The notes beneath the pieces are model-generated. The model saw nothing but the letters and a program-made list of their open reading frames with translations, was not told the origin of the DNA and did not search any database. From Cognataquiflexum aquatile (lineage in GTDB: Bacteria > Bacteroidota > Bacteroidia > Cytophagales > Cyclobacteriaceae): DNA of 64,000 nucleotides. Position numbers and translations under genes: made by a program. Shown here one piece after another: positions 18,831 through 28,369 of this stretch (its first letter is position 1; every line of letters begins with the position of its first letter). The DNA is taken from positions 62,001 to 126,000 of the forward strand of contig NZ_QMIK01000009.1 of assembly GCF_003316845.1 (NCBI RefSeq), written 5' to 3'.

Positions 18831-19953
18831 GCCAAAAGTATTGGTCGATGTATTTTACCTCTATGTGGCGCAGACAGGGATCAGAACGTACATGGTGACA
18901 CTTTGTGAAGAGATTCTCAAAAACCCGAACAGAGAATTTGACTATGTCATCAGTCCGGATTTTCAAAAATTAAAACAAAATAAGTTCTTTCGGGGAAAAA
19001 CCGCCAAATGGAAAAACATCCTGTTTCAGCTTCTTTATTTCCTCAGAAAGCAATTTATTCTTCCTATTCTATCCTATTATTACAAGACTGATCTGGTTTT
19101 TTGCCCTGACATAATGAGTCCAATTTGGTCTAGGGGAAAAAAAATTTCCGTACTCCACGACACTTTCTTTTGGGATTCTCCTGACCATTACCAAAGACTT
19201 TGGTTGAAATATTACCTTTATTTTTTGGAAAAAGGATTAAGGAATAATGGAGAAATCATTACGATTACACACTTTTCCAAAATGAGGCTTCAAGAATTGC
19301 CTCTTTTTAAATCCCTGCCTATCCGTGTGGTGTACCCCGCCTCCGGGCTATCGTCGGAGGAAGTCCCGTCTGAAGAGAAGCCGATTATTTCGTCAAGGTA
19401 TTTTCTTCATGTGGGTGTTTTGGAGAAAAGGAAAAACCTCGGTATGCTCATCACTGCCTTTGACAGACTGGTACAGCGGAGCGGTTATGAAGATATCCGT
19501 TTGGTCTTTGTGGGTCAAAGAGGGCCGCGCGAAACTTTGGATGATTATGATTATTTGACTGGTTTGGTGGCTTCTTTGGGATTGATTGATAGAGTCGATT
19601 TTACCGGATATGTTGCACAAGAAAAGCTGGCAAACTACTTCCAAAACGCCTTGGGATATGTTTTCCCTTCCGCAAATGAAGGTTTTGGATTGCCTGTTTT
19701 GGAGGCTTTTTCTTTTGGCTTGCCCGTTATCATTTCCAGACAAGGAGCGTTGATGGAAGTTGCAGGAGATGCTGCTTTGGTTTTGGGAAAAAATGATTCA
19801 GAAGCACTTTTTCAGTCCATGAAGCTTTTGGTGGATGATCCTGAGCTCAGAATGGAATTGGGCGAAAAAGGGAGAATCAGATTGAAGGAATTTTCCACGG
19901 AGAAGTTTTTCCTATCTTTGGAGCAGGCATTTAAAGAAATTCTGAATGGGTAA
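18817..19953 (+). CDS. Glycosyltransferase family 4
   Basis: A 378-residue GT-B retaining transferase. [12 protein letters not shown] lies near residue 113, and the donor-site EX7E motif [20 protein letters not shown] lies near 285-304. [13 protein letters not shown] near 205 is the usual KR-containing phosphate-binding segment. The ATG at 18817 gives a 14-base overlap with the polymerase gene; an ATG at 18796 would overlap by 35. It overlaps the acyltransferase gene by 8 bases at its end, so the three genes form a tight unit. Confidence 0.93.
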   Translation: MGKHKPKVLVDVFYLYVAQTGIRTYMVTLCEEILKNPNREFDYVISPDFQKLKQNKFFRGKTAKWKNILFQLLYFLRKQFILPILSYYYKTDLVFCPDIMSPIWSRGKKISVLHDTFFWDSPDHYQRLWLKYYLYFLEKGLRNNGEIITITHFSKMRLQELPLFKSLPIRVVYPASGLSSEEVPSEEKPIISSRYFLHVGVLEKRKNLGMLITAFDRLVQRSGYEDIRLVFVGQRGPRETLDDYDYLTGLVASLGLIDRVDFTGYVAQEKLANYFQNALGYVFPSANEGFGLPVLEAFSFGLPVIISRQGALMEVAGDAALVLGKNDSEALFQSMKLLVDDPELRMELGEKGRIRLKEFSTEKFFLSLEQAFKEILNG

Positions 19954-20650
19954 TTTCCTAGGCAAAACCACCTCAAAACTCACAGGTATTGACCTCAGCG
20001 ACCGCTTTGGATCGGAATGGGACTCGTTTTCCACTTTGGGGGTTCTGGTTAGAATGGGGATCTGGATGGTCAGGGGGATGTTGGTACAGTGGAGGTTTGG
20101 AGCAGCCAAAGGGCTGTTTCTGATAGGTAAGGGTGTCACCATCCGACAAGCGTCTTTTATCCATGCCGGCAAAAATTTCATCGCTCAAGATCACTGCGAG
20201 ATTAACGGGCTTTCCCAAAAAGGATTGGTTTTTGGAGACAAGGTCACCATTGGGAGTTACGCCATCATCAGACCGACCAATCTCTATGGAGGAGAAGCCG
20301 GAGTTGGACTGAAAGTCGGAAACAACAGCAGCATTGGTCCTTATGCCTACATCGGCTGCTCGGGTTATATTGAGATTGGGGATAATGTCATGATGTCCCC
20401 ACGGGTAAGCATCTATTCAGAAAACCATAATTTTTCTGAAACAACCCTACCAATGATCGAGCAGGGAGTGACCCGCTCTTTTGTTAAAATTGAAGACGAT
20501 TGTTGGTTAGCTGCCAACTCAGTAATCCTAGCGGGAGTGACTGTGGGAAAAGGTTCAGTTGTCGCAGCCGGGAGCATCGTCACCAAGGATGTGCCTCCCT
20601 ACAGCATCGTGGCCGGAAATCCCGCAAGGATCATCAAAAGCAGAAAGTAA
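19946..20650 (+). CDS. Hexapeptide-repeat O-acetyltransferase (LbH)
   Basis: A 234-residue left-handed beta-helix acyltransferase. Hexapeptide turns run from about residue 60 to the end. SENHNFSE near 155 holds the probable catalytic His, and the terminal [14 protein letters not shown] is the classic maltose/galactoside acetyltransferase (WbbJ-type) ending. It would acetylate a sugar of the glycan using acetyl-CoA. The N-terminal 60 residues are an extra, Gly/Met-rich region. It overlaps the preceding gene by 8 bases; the next gene starts at the base after its stop. Confidence 0.92.
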   Translation: MGNFLGKTTSKLTGIDLSDRFGSEWDSFSTLGVLVRMGIWMVRGMLVQWRFGAAKGLFLIGKGVTIRQASFIHAGKNFIAQDHCEINGLSQKGLVFGDKVTIGSYAIIRPTNLYGGEAGVGLKVGNNSSIGPYAYIGCSGYIEIGDNVMMSPRVSIYSENHNFSETTLPMIEQGVTRSFVKIEDDCWLAANSVILAGVTVGKGSVVAAGSIVTKDVPPYSIVAGNPARIIKSRK

Positions 20651-21409
20651 ATGAAGACCAACACGGTAGAAACCTGGAAAAAATTCGGAAAGGAAGACCC
20701 ATACTATGGGGTACTTTCTGATCCAAAATACAAGTCTGACAAAATCACGGATAAAGGTTTGTCTGAGTTTTTTGCTACCGGGGAGACCTATGTCTCTGAG
20801 ACATTGAATAGAATCAAAACGATTTATGACTCTGATTTATCCGAAGCTGCGATTCTTGATTTCGGTTGTGGAGTAGGGCGTTTGGCAATACCTTTTTCTT
20901 TTGTCACAAAAAACAGGACCGTAGGCATTGACGTTTCACCGGAGATCCTTGAAAAAGCAAAATCCCACGCCATCGAAATGGGAGCGGAAAATGTGGAATT
21001 CTTGCTTTCTGAAGGGAAAACATTACCCAATACAGGCAAGTTTGATTTTATCAATTCTTATATCGTCTTACAACACATTGATACCGAGATCGGGATGGCG
21101 ATCATCCAACAGCTTTTGGAAAGGCTTGAAATCGGAGGAATCATGCAGATTCAGGCCACATATGGGAATAATTGGCCGAAAATCAAGTATTACCATTATT
21201 TCCTGAGGGCGCATTATTCTCTGTATAACTTTGTGTATTCAAGCCTCAAAAACCGAAAACTGGAAGCTGAGCCTATGATGCAGATGAACAGCTATGACCC
21301 ACAGGCATTGTTCCGACTTTTTTCAAAATATTCCAATTCCATCCATGTGGAATTGACTGACCACACCGGGTTTTTGGGAGCTTCCTATATGTTCAAAAGG
21401 GAATTTTGA
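20651..21409 (+). CDS. Class I SAM-dependent methyltransferase
   Basis: A 252-residue methyltransferase with motif I ILDFGCGVGRLAIPF at about 66-80, a GIDVSPEIL acidic loop, and FDFINSYIVLQHID as motif IV/post-I. The likely role is methylation of a sugar in the surface glycan; the exact acceptor cannot be read from the sequence. It starts at the ATG directly after the acetyltransferase stop, and its stop TGA shares one base with the ATG of the next gene. Confidence 0.92.
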   Translation: MKTNTVETWKKFGKEDPYYGVLSDPKYKSDKITDKGLSEFFATGETYVSETLNRIKTIYDSDLSEAAILDFGCGVGRLAIPFSFVTKNRTVGIDVSPEILEKAKSHAIEMGAENVEFLLSEGKTLPNTGKFDFINSYIVLQHIDTEIGMAIIQQLLERLEIGGIMQIQATYGNNWPKIKYYHYFLRAHYSLYNFVYSSLKNRKLEAEPMMQMNSYDPQALFRLFSKYSNSIHVELTDHTGFLGASYMFKREF

Positions 21410-22572
21410 TGGCAGAAAACCATTCTCCTACCGAAAAAAATGTTTTGGTGCTTCACGGTTCATCGGACCTTTATGGGGCGAGCAGAATATTACTGGAATC
21501 TGTCCGTGCACTGAAGAGGGTAGGTTATGGGGTGATAGTTGTTCTTTCTGAAGAAGGGCCATTGATGCAGGAATTACAAAATTTGGGTGCGACGGTCCAT
21601 ATTCACAAACTTGGAATATTGCGCAGGAAATATTTCAACCCATCAGGTTTGCTTAACAGGATCAAAACAATCCTGAAAGCCAAGTCTTTCTTGGAAACAT
21701 TGATGTTCGAAAACCGCATTACACATATTTATTCCAATACTACTGCTGTTTTGGTTGGGGCTTTTTTGGCACGCATAAAAGGGGTTAAACACATTTGGCA
21801 CCTCCATGAGATTTTGATTTCTCCGGGATGGTTTGTCTGGCTGATGGGAAAAATCATCAAAAGGAATGCCGATAAAGTAGTGGTGGTTTCTCAGGCTGTT
21901 TGGGACAATTGGAAAGGAAAAGTCGAAGAATCCAAGCTGGTTTTGGTACACAACGGTATTGATTACAAACCTTATGTAGAATGTAAAGCAGATAGTAGAA
22001 ATGAGCTTCCTGGTATTGGACCAAAGGTTCTGATCGGAATGATCGGACGGATCAACCACTGGAAAGGGCAAGGATACTTTCTGGATATTGCCAGTTTATT
22101 GGTTCAGAAACATGGCGATATCCATTTTGTACTGGTTGGGGATTCCTATCCCGGAACAGAACATTTGGTGGATGAGATGAAAGAAAAAATCCAAAAAACC
22201 GGTTTGCAAGACCAGGTTAGTTATTTGGGTTTTCGTAAGGATATCCCGGAGATTTTGAAAGCATTGGATATTTTTGTTTTACCCTCCATTCTTCCTGACC
22301 CATTTCCCACGGTTATCTTGGAGGCGATGGCCTCGGGCAAGCCTGTTGTGGCAACCGCCCATGGTGGGGCAAATGAAATGATTTTGGAAGGTGAAACGGG
22401 CTTGTTGATCCCGTGGGATGATGCCGAATCAGCCGCAGCATCAATTTCTGCTTTGGTCGAAAATGAGGAATTAAGAAAAGAAATGGGCGAAAAAGGAAGA
22501 TCAAGGGTATTGGAGAAATTTTCCCCTGAGGCTTTTCAGAGAAATTTTATCAGACTTTTTGAAAATGGCTAA
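21409..22572 (+). CDS. Glycosyltransferase family 4
   Basis: A 387-residue GT-B transferase. The C-terminal donor domain has DPFPTVILEAMASGKPVV at about 292-309 with the EX7E glutamates, preceded by IGMIGRINHWKGQGYF. The N-terminal half has GSSDLYGASRILLESVRAL. The start is ATG 21409, overlapping the previous stop by one base. It overlaps the next glycosyltransferase gene by 8 bases, so both are probably made together. Confidence 0.93.
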   Translation: MAENHSPTEKNVLVLHGSSDLYGASRILLESVRALKRVGYGVIVVLSEEGPLMQELQNLGATVHIHKLGILRRKYFNPSGLLNRIKTILKAKSFLETLMFENRITHIYSNTTAVLVGAFLARIKGVKHIWHLHEILISPGWFVWLMGKIIKRNADKVVVVSQAVWDNWKGKVEESKLVLVHNGIDYKPYVECKADSRNELPGIGPKVLIGMIGRINHWKGQGYFLDIASLLVQKHGDIHFVLVGDSYPGTEHLVDEMKEKIQKTGLQDQVSYLGFRKDIPEILKALDIFVLPSILPDPFPTVILEAMASGKPVVATAHGGANEMILEGETGLLIPWDDAESAAASISALVENEELRKEMGEKGRSRVLEKFSPEAFQRNFIRLFENG

Positions 22573-23698
22573 AGAAAACAAAACGCTGAAGGTATGTATT
22601 TTGGGAGCCAAGGGATATCCTTATGTCTATGGTGGCTATGATACCATGGTCAAGGAATTGGGAGAGCGGCTCCAAAAAAGAGGTGTAGATGTCAGGGTGT
22701 ATTGTCACCGTTCCCTCTTCAAAGAAAAGCCTGCCGAAGTAAATGGGATCAAGCTGATCTATATGCCTGCGGTAGAAACCAAAAGCCTGACGCAGTTGAC
22801 GCATTCCTTTTTTTCGATGATCCACGCCTGCTTTTCGGATGTGGATGTGATTTTTGTGGTCAACAGTGCCAATGGCCCTTTTGGATTGATTTCCAGAATC
22901 TTCCGGAAACCGACTGCCATCAATGTCGATGGACTCGAATGGCTCCGTCCTAAATGGAAAGGTTTTGGATCGAAATATTTCTTTTGGGCATCCAAGATGG
23001 CTACGAGATTTTATGATCAAATCATCAACGATTCAGATGAAATGAGAAGAATCTACCTGGAGCTTTTCAAGACAGAATCCGAAGTCATCGCCTATGGTGC
23101 CAATCCATCAGTGAATTCGGATCCTGCCAAACTCCTAAAATGGAACCTGAAAAAGGAAGGCTATTACCTGATAGTGGGGAGGTTGGTTCCTGACAACAAT
23201 GCCGACCTGATTATCTCAGGATTTGTCCAATCTGACAGCAAAAGGAAACTGGTTATCGTGGGCGATGTTCCTTATCAGGACGCCTATGCCGAGGGACTCA
23301 AATCAATGCAGGATGAAAGGCTTTTGTTTACAGGATATGTCACTGACCCGGAAGAGTTAAAGGCACTGTACCATAATTGCTACGCTTATTTTCACGGGCA
23401 TGAGTATGGAGGCACAAACCCTGCGATGTTGAAGGCATTGGGATATGGCTGTGCAATTTTGGCTTTGGACACCGCTTTCAATCAGGAGATGCTCCAAAAC
23501 GGCAAGCACGGTTGGTATTTTTCCAAAAGCCCTGAATCAGTTTCTGCCCTGATTTCCAAAGCCGAAAAAAGCCCCGATGACCTTGATCGTCTCCGGATTA
23601 CCGCCCGGGAAGGCCTGACCCAAAAGTACAATTGGGACCATGTCACCGATCAGTATCTGGAAGTTTTTGAGAAATTGAAGAGGGGTAGAAAGGGTTGA
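22565..23698 (+). CDS. DUF1972-type glycosyltransferase
   Basis: A 377-residue GT-B enzyme. The opening GAKGYPYVYGGYDTMVKEL is the signature of the DUF1972 N-terminal domain found with rhamnosyltransferase-like GT4 enzymes. HGHEYGGTNPAMLKALGYGC near 278 is the donor-site region. It starts at ATG 22565; a TTG two codons upstream is less likely. It is the last plus-strand glycosyltransferase of the locus; convergent genes follow after 10 bases. Confidence 0.92.
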   Translation: MAKENKTLKVCILGAKGYPYVYGGYDTMVKELGERLQKRGVDVRVYCHRSLFKEKPAEVNGIKLIYMPAVETKSLTQLTHSFFSMIHACFSDVDVIFVVNSANGPFGLISRIFRKPTAINVDGLEWLRPKWKGFGSKYFFWASKMATRFYDQIINDSDEMRRIYLELFKTESEVIAYGANPSVNSDPAKLLKWNLKKEGYYLIVGRLVPDNNADLIISGFVQSDSKRKLVIVGDVPYQDAYAEGLKSMQDERLLFTGYVTDPEELKALYHNCYAYFHGHEYGGTNPAMLKALGYGCAILALDTAFNQEMLQNGKHGWYFSKSPESVSALISKAEKSPDDLDRLRITAREGLTQKYNWDHVTDQYLEVFEKLKRGRKG

Positions 23699-23708
23699 AA
23701 GAAAAACC

Positions 23709-24281
23709 TTAAGCAGTAGCGGAATTGCCTGCACCATTTAGCTGAAACCTACTCACCACTACCCACCTGCCTTCAATTCTTTTGAGTAGGGCAATGTCTT
23801 TGACTTCTTGCTTGGCATCGAATTTTTGCTTTTTGATAAAATCCCAATAGGCGTCAAATTGTGTTGCTTTCAGGTCCTTGAAAGCCAAAGTCATGTGGGG
23901 ATGGTAGGCCATGTCGCTGAGTTCTTCTACTAGTTTGAGTTCTGTTTTGCAATATTTGGAAAGTGCGAGCTGAATAGAAAACAGTGCAGGCTCCTCTTTT
24001 GTCTTGATAAAAATAACCCTTCTTCCAAAACGGTCAAATCCAGAATACCTCAGGTCAAAAGGTTTGACCTTATCAAAAAAGCTTTTTAGGTGTCCATTTA
24101 ACTTATCCTCTTTCGATTCATTCCAATTGAACGGCATCTTAAGCGTGATATGTGCCGGGGATTTAAGGGCATATTTGAGGTTGAAATTTTCCTTCAGCAT
24201 CAGTTTCAATTCCGTAGCATTTTGTTGGATTTCACCTTCGGGTACAATTGCGATGAAATATTTACCTATAGATTTTGCCAT
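23709..24281 (-). CDS. 2H phosphoesterase / 2'-5' RNA ligase family protein
   Basis: A 190-residue protein with the two HXTX motifs that define the 2H phosphoesterase superfamily: HITL near residue 44 and HMTL near residue 129. The family includes ThpR/LigT, which opens or closes cyclic phosphodiester ends of RNA. The length fits a single 2H domain. It is on the opposite strand inside the polysaccharide region and divergent from the stress protein gene. A role in glycan synthesis is not implied by the domain. Confidence 0.9.
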   Translation of the reverse strand: MAKSIGKYFIAIVPEGEIQQNATELKLMLKENFNLKYALKSPAHITLKMPFNWNESKEDKLNGHLKSFFDKVKPFDLRYSGFDRFGRRVIFIKTKEEPALFSIQLALSKYCKTELKLVEELSDMAYHPHMTLAFKDLKATQFDAYWDFIKKQKFDAKQEVKDIALLKRIEGRWVVVSRFQLNGAGNSATA

Positions 24282-24409
24282 TTAACACAAATATAAATCA
24301 TTTAGAAAAGGAGGATCAGATTAAATCGGAGATTCGGATAAATTGTAATGGGGATTTTTCAAAAGAAAATTTTAAAATTGTAAATTGAGCGGGTAAATAG
24401 CAGCAAACT

Positions 24410-25321
24410 ATGGAGAATTTTGAAAAGGCAATGGTCGGAATGGACCTCACGGAAATGGATGATATTCTGATTTCCAAAATGGGGGTATTATCCGAGATCT
24501 TGGGTATCAAAAAACTTTATTTTATCCATGTTTCCAAAAACCTATCCCTACCGGAGGAAATCAGAGAAAAATTTCCCGATTTGGTTGCTCCTGCCGATGA
24601 AGCCATAGAGGCGGAGATCATGACCATCATCAAGCAAAACCAATTCCCCGAAAACGTGGAAATAGAAGTTTTTGCTGAAGAGGGGAATCCAATGACTACT
24701 TTTCTGAGGTGGGCAAAACTGAAGGATGTCGATCTCATTATTATGGGAAGAAAGATCACCCTCAAGGGAAGTGGCTCCCTGGCCAAAACGATGGCCCAAA
24801 AGGCTCCCTGTTCTGTTTTATTTCTTCCTGAAAGGGTCGAAATGAAGGTTCCCAAAAAGATTTTGATTCCAATGGACTTTTCGGAGCATACCAATATGAC
24901 CATTAATTTTGCCCAAAAAGCTGCAGAAGAATTTGATGCAAAGATCTTTGCTTTACATCTTTTTGAAGTGCCAACAGGCTACCATAAAACAGGCAAAACC
25001 TTTGAGGAATTTACCGAAATCATGGAGGAGAATTCAAGAAAAGACTATGAAAAATTTATCAAAAAGCACCACCATCCTGAGTATGACTGTCTTTTTGTAT
25101 TGTCCAATAAAGGAGAACCAGGTCAACTGATCATCGAAAAGGCCAAGGAAGAAGGGATGGATTTGATTTTGATGGGAAGTAGAGGCCGGACTGCATCCGC
25201 GGCTGTGTTACTTGGCAGTGTTGCGGAGAAGTTGGTAGAGGTCAACAATGAAATCCCTATGCTGATATTTAAGAAGAAGGGTGAAACCATGGGCTTTTTT
25301 GATGCCTTATTCAGGATTTGA
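24410..25321 (+). CDS. Tandem universal stress protein
   Basis: A 303-residue protein made of two Usp domains (about 1-143 and 147-290). Each ends with the nucleotide-binding glycine pattern: GRKITLKGSGSLAKTM in the first, GSRGRTASAAVLLGSVAEKL in the second. The second domain begins KKILIPMDFSEHT. Double-domain Usp proteins bind ATP or AMP and respond to starvation and stress. The first domain lacks the usual start KILVPTD and reads FEKAMVGMDLTEMD, so it may be divergent. It is monocistronic, followed by a strong terminator. Confidence 0.93.
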   Translation: MENFEKAMVGMDLTEMDDILISKMGVLSEILGIKKLYFIHVSKNLSLPEEIREKFPDLVAPADEAIEAEIMTIIKQNQFPENVEIEVFAEEGNPMTTFLRWAKLKDVDLIIMGRKITLKGSGSLAKTMAQKAPCSVLFLPERVEMKVPKKILIPMDFSEHTNMTINFAQKAAEEFDAKIFALHLFEVPTGYHKTGKTFEEFTEIMEENSRKDYEKFIKKHHHPEYDCLFVLSNKGEPGQLIIEKAKEEGMDLILMGSRGRTASAAVLLGSVAEKLVEVNNEIPMLIFKKKGETMGFFDALFRI

Positions 25322-25352
25322 TTTAATCAATATTTCCAGACTTTAAAAACTG

Positions 25353-25384
25353 AAACCCAAGCTTTTGAGGCTTGGGTTTTTTTT
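25353..25384. terminator. Strong intrinsic terminator
   Basis: AAACCCAAGC (25353-25362) and GCTTGGGTTT (25370-25379) form a perfect 10-base stem with a 7-base loop, followed by a run of T. It sits between convergent genes (usp on plus, sugar transferase on minus) and carries A-rich sequence on the left, so it may act in both directions. Confidence 0.85.
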
Positions 25385-25421
25385 ATCTGTTTTTTTGATT
25401 CTATCTACTTGATAATAATGC

Positions 25422-26792
25422 TTAATAAGCATTTTCCCTGTTTACGATCAGTTCATATACTGTCAGGATGCAGATTTTGAGATCGAATAGGATCGACCAG
25501 TTTTGGATATAAAAATAATCAAGTTTGACTCTTGACCGGATCTGGTGTGGATTTTCAATCTCCCCGCGATAGCCTTTGACCTGTGCAAGTCCTGTTATTC
25601 CAGGTTTGATTTTATGGCGGCTATTATATTTTTCAATCTGGGTTTTAAAGACCCGATTCATAGGAATGGTATGGGGTCTTGGACCGACAATGGACATATC
25701 ACCAAGCAAGACGTTGATAAACTGGGGCATTTCATCCAAAGAAGTCATTCTCAGAAAGGAACCTATTCTTGTGATTCTTGGATCATTTTTGACAGCCTGT
25801 TTGGTATCGGCATAGTCGTTTGGTGTCATGGACCTGAATTTGAGACAGATGAAAACCTTGTTGTTTTCGCCGTTCCTTTCTTGGATAAAGAAAATCGGCC
25901 CCTTGGACTCCAACTTGATCAACAAGCCTACTAAAGGAATCAGCCAACTGAGAATAAAAACCAACACAAAAGCTGAAAAAACAATATCAAATGCCCTTTT
26001 GAACATCCTGTTGAAGGCATTGTCCAATGGGATTTCATTGACATTGATGACAAAGAAGTCCCCGTATTTGGAAAAAGAGAGGTTCTTTTCCAATTGGAGT
26101 GATCCTCCGGGGATTACTTTGACTTTGATGTAATGCTCGTCTGCAAAATTGATGATCTTCCTTACTTTTTTCTCTTCAAGGTGCTCACTGATGTATATTT
26201 GGTCTATGTTCAGGTTGATGGCTTCCTCAAAAAACTTTTCGATATTTCCTCTGGTCTGGCCTGATCCGTCTTTGTCGTCATAATATCCCAAAAACTTGAT
26301 CCCGAAATCTCTTCTTAACCTGAACACCTGCGCAAGTTGGTCGCTTGTACCTCCTGTTCCCAAGATGACTGCTCTTCTGTAGTTATAACCTGTCTCCCTG
26401 TATTTCCTTAAGATCAGATGTACGCCGACCCTATAGATCCCAAGAAATACCAATAAGCTTGCCGCTAAAGATAAGAAAGAAAGCAACCTGAGGGAGTTGT
26501 CATGAAATGGCATCCAGATCATGGAAATGATCACCAAAAACCAGGCTAGCGAACCTATAAGTTTTTTGAAAGTCTGATCCGCTTCATTGGTTCTGCCGAT
26601 TTTGAAATCTTCCTTCAGGATGGTGATTACCATCCAGATCATGATAAAGGCAGGGAAAGTAGGAAAATCAAGCCCTTTGAACTCTTCAAATGGTTGAAAG
26701 ACCTTGTTGGAGATAAAAAATGAGAATGAAACTGTCAATATGTCTCCCAGAACAAAAAGCCAAGGAAAATATTTGTAAAAACGGTTTTTCAT
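25422..26792 (-). CDS. Undecaprenyl-phosphate glycosylphosphotransferase (WcaJ-type)
   Basis: A 456-residue initiating enzyme of surface-glycan synthesis, transferring a sugar-1-phosphate to undecaprenyl phosphate. Four or five N-terminal membrane helices are followed by a nucleotide-binding-like domain (AVILGTGGTSDQL near 145). The C-terminal bacterial sugar transferase domain has KRAFDIVFS, FIQERNG, KFRSM, ITRIGSFLR, DEMPQ and DMSIVGPRPH. The ATG at 26792 is used. It lies on the opposite strand from the rest of the locus but supplies the step that the Wzx/Wzy pathway needs first. Confidence 0.94.
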   Translation of the reverse strand: MKNRFYKYFPWLFVLGDILTVSFSFFISNKVFQPFEEFKGLDFPTFPAFIMIWMVITILKEDFKIGRTNEADQTFKKLIGSLAWFLVIISMIWMPFHDNSLRLLSFLSLAASLLVFLGIYRVGVHLILRKYRETGYNYRRAVILGTGGTSDQLAQVFRLRRDFGIKFLGYYDDKDGSGQTRGNIEKFFEEAINLNIDQIYISEHLEEKKVRKIINFADEHYIKVKVIPGGSLQLEKNLSFSKYGDFFVINVNEIPLDNAFNRMFKRAFDIVFSAFVLVFILSWLIPLVGLLIKLESKGPIFFIQERNGENNKVFICLKFRSMTPNDYADTKQAVKNDPRITRIGSFLRMTSLDEMPQFINVLLGDMSIVGPRPHTIPMNRVFKTQIEKYNSRHKIKPGITGLAQVKGYRGEIENPHQIRSRVKLDYFYIQNWSILFDLKICILTVYELIVNRENAY

Positions 26793-26990
26793 AAAAAACA
26801 ATAATCTTTCACATAAATACGGCTAATTCAACTAAAATGGTTTCAATAGTTCCGGATTTATATCAAAGCGTTTGCAAATCATTGAAATTATTGGCAAAAG
26901 TAAAAAAGATTATGATTGAGCTCGTACTTTTGGTGTAATTAATTTATTAAAATAAATAGCTTTGCCCAAGAAGCAGATGGATATTTTAAT

Positions 26991-27662
26991 ATGATGGATT
27001 TTAAAGCCTTATTGGCTTCTTCTGATAATCCCAATTCTTTAGGAAATAGATTTAGAAAGCAGCGTTTTCAGTACTTTGAAAACCTTCTCCAGACAAATTT
27101 TGAGGGGAAATTTCCTGTTAAAATTTTGGACATAGGAGGCATGGTACATTTTTGGAAAGACCTGGATTTGTTAAAATCAGGCAAAGTTGAAATCATAATG
27201 CTCAACCTCAGTGCAGAGGAAGTCCAAATCAAGGGATTGAGCAGTATGGCAGGAGATGCCACCGATTTATCGCAGTTTGCAGACGGAAGTTTTGACCTTG
27301 TTTTTTCCAATTCGGTAATTGAACACCTCTACACTTGGGAAAATCAGCAGAAAATGGCGAAAGAAGCCATGCGGGTCGGTAAGAAATATTTTGTACAGAC
27401 CCCAAACAGGCATTTTTTCATGGAAGCGCATTATGCCCTACCTTTTGTCCAGTATTTACCCAAGAACCTGACATTGTTCCTATTGACCAAAACAAAGCTG
27501 AGCAGGGGAAATAAATGGAATCCAAATGAAGCACAGCAATACTTGGATGAAATCAGGTTATTGACCTATTCGGAGATGAAAACCTTATTCCCTAGCGCAA
27601 AGATGTATAAGGAGAAATTTTTTGGGATGAACAAATCCTTTAGCGCGCATAATCTGGGTTAA
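26991..27662 (+). CDS. Class I SAM methyltransferase
   Basis: A 223-residue methyltransferase-like protein. ILDIGGMVHFW near 45 replaces the usual GxGxG motif with a shorter GG. FDLVFSNSVIEHLYTW near 100 is the motif IV region, and YFVQTPNRHFFME follows. This pattern is common in Bacteroidota polysaccharide loci. It is divergent from the sugar transferase gene and forms the right edge of the locus. The acceptor is unknown; because of the reduced motif I, cofactor binding should not be assumed. Confidence 0.85.
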   Translation: MMDFKALLASSDNPNSLGNRFRKQRFQYFENLLQTNFEGKFPVKILDIGGMVHFWKDLDLLKSGKVEIIMLNLSAEEVQIKGLSSMAGDATDLSQFADGSFDLVFSNSVIEHLYTWENQQKMAKEAMRVGKKYFVQTPNRHFFMEAHYALPFVQYLPKNLTLFLLTKTKLSRGNKWNPNEAQQYLDEIRLLTYSEMKTLFPSAKMYKEKFFGMNKSFSAHNLG

Positions 27663-27694
27663 ATTCCAAAGAGGAAAAAGACATGAACTTTTCT

Positions 27695-28078
27695 TTACCA
27701 AACTGTATTTACGGGATATTTGGAAATGTTTTGGTCAAAAGTCAATATTTGAAAATTATTATCCTTGGCTTGAGAAACGATGATTCTATCAAATGGGTCT
27801 CTATGGATAAATTCTAAGTTGGAAACCGAGATAATGTTTTGAGTTGTAATGGGAAGGATCAAAAACCCATTTTCAACAACCAATGAAACAAGTTTTTCAA
27901 GACCCTTGGGAAAAATTAATTTACCTAAACTCATTTTTATTCCAATCTCCCATATTGAGGCAATACTCAAATACTTGGTGTTTTCTTCAGATTCAATAAG
28001 ATGCCTTATCCTCAGTGGTAATTTTTCGTCGCCATTCAAAAACCAAAGTAGTGTATGGGTATCTAAGATTAAATCCAT
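27695..28078 (-). CDS. PIN-domain toxin (VapC-like)
   Basis: A 127-residue PIN ribonuclease of a type II toxin-antitoxin system. The acidic residues expected to bind metal are visible: Asp6 (LILDTHTLLW), Glu44 (SIWEIGIK), and Asp94/Asp97 (RDPFDRIIVSQA), with a later Asp115 in ILTFDQ. It would cleave RNA when released from its antitoxin. Its ATG overlaps the antitoxin stop by one base (TAATG), the usual coupling. It lies just outside the polysaccharide locus, at the start of an accessory stretch. Confidence 0.92.
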   Translation of the reverse strand: MDLILDTHTLLWFLNGDEKLPLRIRHLIESEENTKYLSIASIWEIGIKMSLGKLIFPKGLEKLVSLVVENGFLILPITTQNIISVSNLEFIHRDPFDRIIVSQAKDNNFQILTFDQNISKYPVNTVW

Positions 28079-28278
28079 TACATATATTCATTAAAATCCT
28101 GTATTGGTTCATCAAAATCCGAAGAAATTGTGATTTCACCTCGGGCTGAGCCAAAGATTGGTTTCAGTTTTTTTTTGTCCTTTTTCTTTTTCAGAAGATT
28201 TTCCAGAAAAATCTCTACTTCTTTCTGCAAGTCAGGAGTCAGATTTTCTATTTTGGCTTGAAGTGATTTCGTGTCCAT
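28078..28278 (-). CDS. DUF2281-type antitoxin
   Basis: A 66-residue protein with a helical N-terminus (LQAKIENLTPDLQKEVEIFL), a Lys-rich middle and the FGSARGEITISSDFDEP end. This is the usual form of DUF2281 antitoxins paired with PIN toxins: an N-terminal dimer/DNA-binding part and a C-terminal toxin-wrapping tail. It is upstream of the toxin gene with a one-base overlap and probably autorepresses the operon. Confidence 0.88.
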   Translation of the reverse strand: MDTKSLQAKIENLTPDLQKEVEIFLENLLKKKKDKKKLKPIFGSARGEITISSDFDEPIQDFNEYM

Positions 28279-28369
28279 AACATTCTAAAGTAATTAAATT
28301 TAAAAATTCATAAGGCCAAATCCAAATTTGGGAAATTGTAGAAAGGTTATAAGGCTTTTTAAGTTCTAT

